DNA from: Amphiduros pacificus
Taxonomy: Eukaryota; Annelida; Polychaeta; Phyllodocida; Hesionidae
Length of the DNA: 64,000 bases
Reading direction: 5' to 3'
NCBI GenBank assembly: GCA_949316495.1
Contig: OX439007.1
Span: 9,390,049 to 9,454,048, forward strand
Under the pieces are notes generated by a model that was not told where the DNA came from, did no database searches, and was given only the letters and a program-made list of their open reading frames with translations. Within the stretch, counting starts at the first letter, position 1. Each line of letters opens with the position of its first letter. Positions 15,601 to 24,658 of this stretch are shown piece by piece. Position numbers and translations under genes: made by a program.

Positions 15601-16092
15601 GTGGTCTCTTGGCTGTGAGTGCTGCTTTCATGTCATCCTCAGCCATTCCACTGCTCACAGAATTCACCCTCACTGCGACCTCCGATCGACCAAAGTCTAA
15701 CTCTCCCAACATCTTGGCAATCGTTTCTCTGGCATCTTTCTATTGACAACAATAAGATATATTATTTTTCTTTGTAAGTAAGCCTACCTGTAGTGATACA
15801 AACCCGACAAACCTTGAGATTTTGATTCACAACTAATAACGAAAATCTCAACCTTATCATTTCTAACTTGGCATATATTACATATTCTATTTGAGAATAT
15901 TTTCCTTGTTTTATAAAAAGATCTTAATATTTTTTAAAGCAACTCCTGTACTTCACCTTTCTGTTGAGGGCCACACCATCTTCGCAGTCCATCACGATAC
16001 AGTCAGCATCCAAACTGGGGATTTTAAGTAGCTTCTTCTCATCACTACCTGGCACATACATCATGGCCCGGCGCGGAATATACTGGGACAGG

Positions 16093-16124
<32 letters not shown>

Positions 16125-16232
16125 GGGCCATGTCTGCCTGCTGAGGGATGGAGGACACACAACTCTGGCCACCGACAACTGTGGACACAAACACCGAGCT
16201 GCCTCCAAATACATTCTTGGGTTCCTCAGCAT
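9520..16232 (-). CDS. CLYBL, citramalyl-CoA lyase / malate synthase-like, mitochondrial
   Basis: Six coding exons on the - strand (16232-15957, 15739-15551, 12436-12238, 10732-10619, 10144-9966, 9624-9520) give a protein of about 353 residues; human CLYBL has 340. It belongs to the HpcH/HpaI aldolase (citrate-lyase beta) family. The mammalian enzyme cleaves citramalyl-CoA in itaconate breakdown and has beta-methylmalate/malate synthase activity. Motifs seen in order are IPRRAMMYVPGSDEKK (about 52-67), DCEDGVALN (82-90), RVNSVSSG, FIESAIGL with the likely metal-binding Glu near 181, FGSDDYTAD (Asp near 216), YARQKV, GFTGKQVIHP and MIDMPL near 329, whose Asp matches the catalytic Asp of human CLYBL. 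The N-terminus is Arg- and Cys-rich without acidic clusters, which suits mitochondrial import. A run of nine Gln at 37-45 is unusual. All phases agree. Confidence 0.94.
9966..10144 (-). CDS. CLYBL coding exon 5
   Basis: It encodes LDSLRRQCIQGAGMGFTGK, QVIHPSQVAVVQE and AFDEHQHSGK. GFTGKQVIHP is the family signature. The donor is AAG|GTAAAG. Confidence 0.94.
10449..10641 (-). repeat. 51-bp tandem repeat containing the CLYBL exon 4 splice donor
   Basis: Units begin at about 10449, 10500, 10551 and 10599, with lengths 51, 51 and 48 bp. The last unit runs across the exon 4/intron 4 boundary. Read on the - strand, each unit carries an exon-like end (TACACAT then CAAG) followed by GTAAGAT and GTGAATGATC. 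The true junction has the same order: TACACAT, then CAAAG, GTAAGAA and GTGAATGATC. Three extra consensus donors therefore sit within about 150 nt of the real one. Extending the exon meets a stop after four codons, so the extra donors would truncate the protein if used. Confidence 0.8.
10619..10732 (-). CDS. CLYBL coding exon 4
   Basis: It encodes ATRTEGAEEVLYARQKV and then AFKIQAIDIVHINYK. The donor is AAAG|GTAAGA. The exon's last about 25 nt and its donor are the seed of the neighbouring 51-bp tandem repeat. Confidence 0.92.
10859..11224 (+). mobile_element. Retroelement reverse-transcriptase C-terminal fragment
   Basis: The ORF is 121 codons and contains KRDSFKFDIVNYPFVKDSNI and PAYGVYASRLISIARACDSF, followed by FKDRHEFLCLKLMRQGF. 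This block is a recurrent C-terminal region of reverse-transcriptase proteins found in many invertebrate and fish genomes. I recognise the pattern but cannot assign the clade, which could be non-LTR or Penelope-like. It lies antisense inside CLYBL intron 3. No polymerase core is seen upstream, so this is a 5'-truncated relic. Sequence to about 11970 may be its 3' end. Confidence 0.6.
12238..12436 (-). CDS. CLYBL coding exon 3
   Basis: It encodes FASKFQKLIGKKIDMDNK, LRLVIFIESAIGLINI and FRLDGIVFGSDDYTADI. FIESAIGL supplies a metal-ligand Glu. The acceptor TTTTGCAG lies at the upper edge and the donor GTAAGT at 12237. Confidence 0.94.
12635..15565 (-). repeat. 28-bp minisatellite, about 105 copies, each with the CLYBL exon 2 splice donor
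   Basis: The + strand unit is TGATGTCACTCACCCAGTCT then ATGTCCTC. On the - strand each unit holds 15 nt matching the 3' end of CLYBL exon 2 (ends ACTGG), followed by the donor GTGAGTGACATCA. The last unit (15538-15565) is the real exon/intron junction. The array fills about 94 percent of the 3.1-kb intron 2. Almost every unit keeps GTGAGT. The two most distal units (12635-12690) are the most diverged and lack it. Some units are 27 bp or carry single changes. Extending the exon by one unit shifts the frame. Confidence 0.95.
15551..15739 (-). CDS. CLYBL coding exon 2
   Basis: The exon has 63 codons: KDARETIAKMLGELDFG, VRVNSVSSGMAEDDMKA, SAIMLPKVEEPEDIDW. It begins and ends in phase 0. The donor is TGG|GTGAGT. 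Its last 15 nt recur in every unit of the 28-bp array. Confidence 0.94.
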
Positions 16233-16243
16233 CGTCAGGCAAT
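15957..16243 (-). CDS. CLYBL coding exon 1 (mitochondrial leader, poly-Q)
   Basis: Translation is taken to start at ATG 16232-16230, giving MLRNPRMYLEAARCLCPQLS, a basic, uncharged-to-positive leader. It passes through nine Gln and then reaches the conserved core IPRRAMMYVPGSDEKK and DCEDGVALNRK. The AG acceptor at 16244-16245 implies a non-coding first exon upstream. No in-frame ATG occurs between the acceptor and this start. Confidence 0.88.
16098..16124. repeat. CTG/CAG trinucleotide run (9 units) coding poly-Gln
   Basis: Nine perfect CTG units on the + strand are CAG on the - strand. They encode nine Gln at about residues 37-45 of CLYBL, between the leader and the enzyme core. Confidence 0.95.
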
Positions 16244-16660
16244 CTGGAACATAAACAAATATCGGTGCCAATATTACAGTATGCTGATATGATACTAAGT
16301 CTAGCTTAATGCCAGGTTCACCCCTATCTAAATCTCTATTACTGTGAACCAGTTAAATCTTTGTAACTTGCTTTCTGAGATTTTCTTTACAGTATTTCCA
16401 AAAACACAGGTGAAGGTCCAACTGTGATGATCATACTTTTTGAAAATGCCTGAAAATTTCATTTGAAGTGATAACTTTTGGACTAAAATTTTAATTAATA
16501 AAATCTGAGCTTCGTGGAAAATAGATAGGATTCATTTCTACTGCACCTTTATTTAAATAGCTTAGAAATATTTCTGCAATTTGTTAAATTGAACATCCCC
16601 TTCAACAAACACTTCTCGATCTGCCAATATGCAAAAGTTGATTTCCACCAATGAAGCAAT

Positions 16661-16773
16661 TCCCATTGGTGAAGTTTCCCATTGGTGAAGTTTCCCATTG
16701 GTGACTGAAGTTTCCCATTGGTGAAGTTTCCCATTGGTGAAGTTTCCCATTGGTGAAGTTTCCCATTGGTGAA
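16661..16773. repeat. 16-bp minisatellite upstream of CLYBL coding exon 1
   Basis: There are seven copies of TTTCCCATTGGTGAAG, one with a 4-bp insertion. Each unit contains CCATTGG, which reads CCAAT on the - strand. They lie in the presumed CLYBL intron between the non-coding exon and coding exon 1. Confidence 0.9.
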
Positions 16774-17209
16774 GAAATGCACCAAAAATATATCAGTATT
16801 ACTGAAATCAAATAAGAAATACACTGCCAACTCACTCACCAAAAACAGAGTGCACTCACATTGCCTACTCACACAAGTAAGATTGGCTGGTCAGAACTTA
16901 AGCCTAATTACTAGAACTCTAACACCTTAAATTCTTCCCCTGAGCAGACTTGTGCAGACTATACTTTTGCTTCATCAAAATACACATTACATATTGAATT
17001 CTGCCCCAACTTTGATTGTGAGCCCTGACATACCATAGCCAAAGCCCTGACAGTGACATAGCATAGTGAAAAAGCAGATGGCTTGATGGCTTTACCATGT
17101 ATGATGTAAACATATAAATATATGCAGATGAAAATGTACAACAAACAGGCCTATATATAAACTGTTTGGACAACAAACAGCTCTCTGACCAGTTTTTCAT
17201 CCCTACTGT

Positions 17210-17527
17210 TTAACCCCTAACGGACGGGAAGGACGGTAATGTCCACCACCGGTAACGGACGGGAAGGACATTGACGTCCCCATTGTTCTGACTTAATGAC
17301 GTCATTTGTAACATTCTGAAGGGCTGCAACTTGTAACAATGTAATCATGATAATGACGTCAGACTGCCTTAAATCATGAACTGTTGACCCCAGCATTTCA
17401 TTAAGCATATCGAATTACCATGGTTATAAATTTTAATAATTTAGTATGTAGATACACTAGTCCAGACAAAAATTAGTTAGTCTAGCCAAACAACAAAATT
17501 TAGATAGCCTAGTCCCTTAGGGGTTAA
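17210..17527. mobile_element. piggyBac-like MITE
   Basis: The 318-bp block is flanked by TTAA on both sides (17210-17213 and 17524-17527). Terminal inverted repeats are CCCCTAACGGACGGG at the left and CCCCTAAGGGACTAG at the right (read inward), matching at 12 of 15 positions. TTAA target duplication and CCC-starting ends are typical of piggyBac. The motif AACGGACGGGAAGGAC is repeated directly inside the left end. No transposase ORF is present, so it is non-autonomous. Confidence 0.65.
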
Positions 17528-17975
17528 CACCAATGTTCAAATTCAGCTTCTTGTCAATTTCAGCATGGAATAAAATAGATATTTCTATTTTATCCATGTT
17601 TTATCCAAGTAAAGAATATTCTAACTTATTTTCTACCTGCAGATTAAATTGCTGTAATTCAGCACCATAAAGACACACAGTTAATTAATATGTTCAGTGA
17701 TTACCTTATATCATGTTTTGGGTATACACGGTCTTCAAAGCAGGCTCAGAAAAGTAAATAAATCATACGTGACATTTGTCACAGATGTACGGTATGACTT
17801 TGAGTTTGACGTTGCCAGCAGTTTTACACTGACAGATTGAGCCTGAGCGATAATTGAAGTTTTTCAAATATTTTCATGTACATTATACGTCTAACGCATC
17901 AATTATTGCTATTACTCACACGTGATAAGCACTATGGCTCTATCTTGCTTGTGACAATTTGACGAGTAAAATTAC

Positions 17976-18206
17976 CTTCGTTAACAACCTCTAAAACTCA
18001 ATGTGAATAACATCGGACGAGATCCTGTTTACATGGGCGCGGCCATCTTGAGAAATGCCCGTATGAAAACACAGGACTCCCAGCTGCCAGAAAGAGGGGA
18101 GTTTCTATCTGAATCTTCGTTATTTGTAGTAAATATCCTTTAAGTTATCGAATAAAGAGGACCTTTAATGCCAAATTGCCATCACAAGAACATCACAAGG
18201 AAAATG
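17976..18206. promoter_or_regulatory. Candidate bidirectional CLYBL/VPS13 promoter with YY1-like motif
   Basis: A - strand YY1-type element CAAGATGGCCGCG lies at about 18038-18050, a motif known near metazoan start sites. On the - strand a donor-like AAG|GTAATT sits at 17976/17975, which could end a CLYBL non-coding exon. On the + strand AAAATG|GTAAGC ends at 18206, a possible donor of a VPS13 non-coding exon. Both genes need upstream 5' UTR exons. No TATA box is seen. Confidence 0.35.
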
Positions 18207-20528
18207 GTAAGCTGTCAATATTGCAAATTAACAATTACAGTGTCACCAATTTACTGGAACATTGGTCACCTGCCCTTTTGCAGAGATATTTAAACATGTT
18301 TTAAAGGTATCTGCCTTTTCAGTGCACTTAAGTACCTCCAAAAGGACTAGGCTACTTAAAGGTGCTAAGTATCAATCATATAATGTTTAGAGATGACGTA
18401 AACGTGAGCATTATGACATATTCAATCTTATCATAAGGATATTATGTGTAACTGGAAGCTCAGCATCTTCATAGAGAAAATATAGACTTATGTTATATTA
18501 TATAGACTTATACTTTCTCTATGGTATCTTCGAGGAACCGTCAGAGTGAAAAGGCTGGTGTCACTACTGGGATTGGATGACCCAGCTGCACCCCTTAGTG
18601 GAATTTTGCACCCTCAGTGAGATGCCAATTGGTTTTGCCAAGTAAACTTATCAATGTAGATGTAAATAGCTATTAGACTTGCAAGTTGTACAATCTGCAG
18701 AGGTCCGCTAGCTAAACACTGCATGTGATGGGTAAAAATGGGTAGCATGAACTCTTTGTGACCCCAGGTGAGGCTCAAAGTAGGTTAGCACTGTTTCACA
18801 TACTCTATCGTCATTCTAAGGACAATGCCTTTGATGATATCAAAAGAATATTGCTATACTTGCTTGATATTATTTTACCTTTCAGTACCTCTATGTCAGA
18901 ATGTTGCTATAAAATAGGTTCTTGTTCAAATAAGTTTTACAGACACTTACTGGAGTGCATCAACTTCAACATTAAATAGACATGAAAGGCAATACCTTTA
19001 TAATCAATATATGTTTGTTGTACATATTTTTCAAAATCACTGCATAATTCCTTTAAATTTTGATAATCGGCAGGAATAACCAATTTTTGACTAGACCAGT
19101 GTATACGCCTACTAAATTAATAAAAGTTACAAAATAACGTCATTAAGCCAGAAGAATGGGATGTCCTTCCCATCTGCAGCTTGTGGTGGATGTTCATGTC
19201 CTTTCCATTCATTAGGAGTGAAGAACAGATCATGAGGTGTCAATTAAATTATTGTTCAAGCGACTGTTGGCAGGTTGATGGTTGATTTATTTTTTTTGCT
19301 GCTCTATTATTGACTGAGAGCATTTTAATATGAGAACATGCTGACTTGTGGGAAGGTACACCAGACTCGGTGAGTGTGATATTTGCCCATGTAAACATTC
19401 CCAGGCAGGACAGGTCTGTTGTCTTTTCATCGGTCAGTTCAGTCCATGTTTGTCTTGGATTTAAACCATTTATTGAGCAAGCAAGCTTATTGCTGTCAAA
19501 ATAGTGATGGCCAGACAATATGGGATGAAATTAAATTGTTTACATTGTAATAAAACCTGTGAAGCACAGTTACACTTCATGATTTGAAACGAAGATAATA
19601 ATTTATTGATCACAAAGTCCACAAAATATGCAAACACTAAGTTGGTATTTTATGGTTGTCCTTTTGGCAATTTTGTCTGTGTGCTTAATATTGATACAAA
19701 TATATGTATTTTAGTTCCAACATATATATTATGACACAAATATATAATTATTCTAACTTATACAAGGGGGGGCATAAAATGGAATGAATACAACAATGCT
19801 ATGGTAGAAACAGTCCATTCATAAAGCCTCATCTGTAATCTCATTACATATTAGGGTCAACTTATGTGAATAACAATGTGTGAGGGGTGAGTCTATAACA
19901 TCTGTAGTTACAGGCCTAATTAGTCCATTATCTCATCTTTAACCAAAACTGCATTATTTGACATGGTAAAGGAATTGCAATGTTATGGAGAAATTAATGC
20001 CCAAATGAAACTTACCAGGTCACACTCATGACACATTAATAGGGAAGATTCAGAACTTGTTTGATCTTATGAACAGGGTGAGTTGACTGTCATCAACCAT
20101 TTGTGATGGCTGTTGTACATGTATTAGGAAGTAGGTAACATCCTTTTCTTTGATATCAAAATGAAAAGCTATGAAGATTCGGTATTGAAACTGCTTTGTT
20201 TATGACTAGCATTGTCACTTAAACAAGGTTATCACAAATAGAATTTTTTCTCTGACATCAAGAGCATCTTATATATTAAGAGCATTTCCTTTGTACTTTG
20301 TCGCCATGTTTGTACTTACTTTATATTGAAAATTTGTGATCAAACCTAATTTTCAAATCAATGATTTCTGATATATATTTGTCTTTTTCCATTTTTGAAT
20401 ATTTTCATATCTGAATATATTTTGGATGGGAATTTTATATCACTATTGAGGAAATAAATGAAATGGCTTCAGTATTTATTCACTGACAATAATATCAGAT
20501 ATAAAATAGATAATATGTCGTAGATATA

Positions 20529-20750
20529 TACCGTATTTACTCGTATATAAGACGACTTGTGTATAAGACGACCATCCCCTAAAATTTAGGTTATTTTGCT
20601 TGAAAAGACCAATTTCCGAATATAAGACGAGTCATTTTTTTTCTCGAGACATCTGAAATACCAATCAAGTTTGGCGGCCATTTTAAAAGTGAAATGTAAA
20701 TATGCTTATGCAACAAGATCTTAATAGTCTTATACACGAGTATTTACGTA
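20529..20750. mobile_element. Short TIR element (MITE)
   Basis: The left end TACCGTATTTACTCG then TATATAAGAC is mirrored at the right by GTCTTATACACGAG then TATTTACGTA (20727-20750). Most positions match, with a one-base gap. An internal third copy, AATATAAGACGAGTC, lies near 20620. The element is bounded by TA, is 222 bp long and has no ORF. The family is not assigned; Tc1/mariner-like insertion is possible because of the TA. Confidence 0.55.
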
Positions 20751-20818
20751 AAATGTAAATACGATGTTCATATTTTCGAAATAACGGATATCGGACATAG
20801 CAGATCGATTTTAATTGT

Positions 20819-20820
<2 letters not shown>

Positions 20821-20858
<38 letters not shown>
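20821..20858. repeat. (TA)n microsatellite
   Basis: This is an almost uninterrupted run of about 18 TA dinucleotides. Confidence 0.95.
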
Positions 20859-22263
20859 TCACTACCTGCAAAGTTTATACATCATGAAAACAACAATTGT
20901 GTACAATATGTTTTATCACGGTTGACAACATATTTGTATTAAAAAAATACTGTCATGACACCTTATCTAAAGAGTGACAAAAAAAAATTGGCAGCATTTA
21001 GTCCATAGAATTCTGCCTTTGTTCAGAACAAGAGACATGTGAAAAAGTAGTATTTCCAAATTTTAAAAGCTATTATCTGTAACCTAAAAAAAAACATCAC
21101 AAATTAAGTCATATTCACAGAAATGCATATTTGTTGAATATCTAATGTGTTGAACATCAAATGTGTTGAAGGTTTTGATCTGGCTCCCAATAATGGAGTA
21201 AAAATGGAGTCTGTTGATACTCAATGTTCACAGGTCAAGCCAAATTACTGGTCAACCTTTGCTATGGCAGGGATGTCAGAATAGAACTATATTTCTGCTA
21301 AACCCTTCAAACTGTCTTTATATCCAAGCATTTACTGTGACCACATCAACAAGAGGGCATTTATATGAGTTTTGAAGATGTAGCCAGATATATCTAGTAC
21401 ACAATATGTCTGACAATAAGGTGGTTTTATCCTTATCTGACGTCCCTTTTAACTGGGACTCTCTTATTACAAACTCAGGTATGCTCTATGAGCCATTTTA
21501 ATTAGAGAAAATTAACGTTTATTTATTTATTTTTTTTAAATAAATGATGAGCAGTCATTTTATAAAAACTAAGCCATCCGACTACTTGCCATGTCAATTA
21601 CCAGATAGCTGTGAACTAATGTTTCATATGTAAGAAGTTTCTAAAACTAAATGAGAAATCTTGTCACAGTGAGGAAGAGAGAACTTTTTACATTTGCCAC
21701 TGTAATATGCTTGGAGATGGACTCAGATACAGTTCAGGATGCTACTTCCCAGTTTTCCTGTTTTCACAAATGATATCACAGTACTATAGATCCCTTTCAG
21801 TTTGAATAAGTGTAATTGACAAAACAAAAAACAAAAAAACAGTATTACTTGCAAGCATTTTTCAGAAATAATTTCCATATGTATATAATATATTAAATCT
21901 GGCTATTACTCATGGAGATTATATCATTGAGCTCAAACTGTTTTGGCAGAGTGAAAATGCATTTTTTGATCAATTCTATCAAAATATCCAAACATTGTCC
22001 AGTGTTTTTTAAATGAAAACTTATGGTTTGACAATAAGTTTGGTCATTGGTCTGAACTAAGATGTTTCTAGATCTACTTGAGTTTTGTTTAAAATTACTT
22101 GTCCATCAGGGCCAACAGGATCTGGCTTGATTCATTGCCAATGACACAACTTAATGGAGAGTAAAGCTGATTTTCAAATTTAGACTTCTCCTAATTATTA
22201 AATATAGTTCAGATGGACCATTTATTGCTCTTTTATGGGGGCAAACAATTTAATATTTATCTC

Positions 22264-22346
22264 GTGCATCTCCCTACAATAACAAATATTATGGTAAAAT
22301 GATGGGAAAGCATTTAGATTCATTATATTTCAATATGCATCACAAA
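22264..22346 (+). repeat. Dispersed repeat, copy 1
   Basis: The stretch GTGCATCTCCCT through AAAATGATGGGAAA and ATATTTC to CATCACAA aligns with 27931-28020 at high identity apart from small gaps. Both copies are on the + strand. The family is unknown. Confidence 0.7.
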
Positions 22347-24471
22347 GATATTTGTTCAGAGGCAGATGATGGAATTTAACTTGTAAATATAATGGATAGC
22401 ATAAGTCCATTCTGATCAATATAGCTTTAATGGATGTTATGTCATTTGATACCAGAGAGGTAATCTGATTAGATGACGTTACCATGGCAACCAGTGAAGC
22501 TCTGGACACTTTGTATCATCATACATCAGGTCCAGCAAAGAGAGCCAGCTGGTAATGTCACAAGGGCTGAGACTAGTTCCTAAATAATCCTCCAGGTGGC
22601 TCTGATAGTTGGCACTAAATTATGACAATATGGAGGCTGACGGTGGCAGGCAGTGGTCACATGACCAATCAATGCTCGCAGCTGCAGTATCTTATTAATG
22701 AGAAGGTTGCCATTGATTTTCTAGGCAGCAGCACAGCAGCTTGCCATAGTACCGGCATTAACACACATCTCAGAGGTAAGCAAAACAGCTTTTAGACTAT
22801 TTCTTAGCAAATCTTGACAGAAAACCACAGAAAACGCCCCCAGCTGCTGACCACTCATGAAGGCATTTCAGGTGTTAATTGGCCTGGAAATCATTAAGGT
22901 AAGAAAGAAGGAGGGATGGATGAGAGAGACCCCCCAATATGGTATCAAGGGCAGCAGGCAGGGGGTCAGCAATTACTTCAACAAAAATTGATAGGAAAAT
23001 TGAATTCTCGTTAAATGATGCTACGGGCAATCAGGTGGTGTAAGTGATACGGGCAATCAGAAGCATAGTCTAATGGTGCCATGTGATAGTGGTCTGGTCG
23101 CGTGGTATCGCTTCCATGCAGGGTCACCTGACAGAACGCACCCCACATAAACATATTATTGCTGAGCTGAGTGACACTGATGTGTTTACAGTATACAGTC
23201 CGTATAAGTGTATACGACCATATGCGGCTATCTCAGCCGTCGATTACACCGCATATTTCACTGGCATGCTTCATCAGTTGCACTATGGCGCGTAATATTG
23301 CCGTTGATTTCACCCAATAATGGTTAAATGTTTATACACAATATTTTTCACTGATTCTTTTATCAACAGGGCAGTAAAATAACGATCATGTTTATTGTGA
23401 TAGTAGTTAATCAGGTTGATAGCCGATATAGTTTTATGGCCAGGAAATTGTCGCAGAACAAGGATATTATATGCATATATCATGTGATCTGGAATAAGTG
23501 GGACTTCCCTTGATAACATTTACACAGACAACTATATTTCTTATCTGCCAGTTATATCTAATTGCACTTCAAATATTAACATTTAAGTAGGCATTATGTA
23601 AATATGGTTGAGGACATATATAGATATATATCTCCCTCTGAGAATGAGGTAAGCAAGTTAAGACTCAAGACTCAAGAATATTTATTCAACCCAAAAACAT
23701 ATATACATAAACAATTTATGTTTTTTTTTTTTTTAACATGGGTCCAAGAGATCATACAGCGGCCATAAGGTGATTTTACAGAGGTAATAGGCCAATTGCA
23801 GATGTCAATGTTGTTTTTCCCCAATAGAAAAGGTCAAACCAGAACTGAAAAGAGAACCGTAAAATTACCCTAAAATTAGTCCTTGCTAATGGGGACTGGC
23901 AGGGAGCTCATAGCCAGTGTTTATATTACATTATATGTTGCTTTGTTCTGAATCAAGGTATTGTCTCTCTTTACTCAGAATGTGGGTGTGACTGACAAGA
24001 TATATTGGACTAGATATACAATTATTCATTATTATGAACATATGAACATATGAAAAGCAAGTCAGTATTTAGTTATCATCCCATTTGTGCCAGTAATGAT
24101 GTAAGAGATGTAAAGGGTGATAGTTGGATTGAATTAAAACTATTTAATCAGCACCAGGACTGTATACGTCCCAGACGGATCTGTCTGCGATAAATTTGCA
24201 CATATTGTACAGAGAGTGCACGATTACAATCTGATTTCTGTTATATGCATTTTGGTTGCACACTTCTCTCATTGTTTTCTGAAATTAAAGTGTCTGAATA
24301 ACAATTTAAAGCATTTTCATAAGCTTACGTTACTGAAGATTAGTGTCATACAGTTAATTATCTTGTCTTATCTAATCTCACATCAGATTAGATAAGATAA
24401 CATGTGTAATGTGAATCGCTTGTTTTATTTGGATGCAGATAGAATATAGCATTTTGATATGTTTTTTTCAG

Positions 24472-24561
24472 ATACTATGACGATATTGGACATTATAACC
24501 TTATAATAGTACATGTGACTGGAGAAGGTGGTCACTTGGTGGCGCCACATATACTACAGCC
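24472..24561 (+). other. VPS13 5' UTR part of first coding exon
   Basis: A strong acceptor TTTTTTTCAG ends at 24471, and 90 nt follow before the ATG. ATG triplets in this leader are followed by early stops (for example ATGACG), so any upstream ORFs are short. Confidence 0.45.
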
Positions 24562-24658
24562 ATGTTCGAGGGAATAGTAGCCAACCTCCTTAATAAACAT
24601 CTCGGAAAATACATCCAGAATCTCGACACAGAGAATCTAAAAATTGGCATCATTGATG
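24562..24658 (+). CDS. VPS13 coding exon 1
   Basis: It encodes MFEGIVANLLNKHLGKYIQ then NLDTENLKIGIID. The donor is GATG|GTAAGA. The start fits the family N-terminus without extension. Confidence 0.93.

Larger units (their letters stand above)
18207..24471 (+). other. Putative VPS13 5' UTR intron / intergenic, no coding exon
   Basis: No exon with recognisable similarity was found on either strand. The interval holds a TIR element, a (TA)n run and one copy of a dispersed repeat. A relatively GC-rich stretch at about 22490-22960 contains E-box-like CAGCTG sites. Short ORFs here do not resemble known proteins. Confidence 0.5.
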
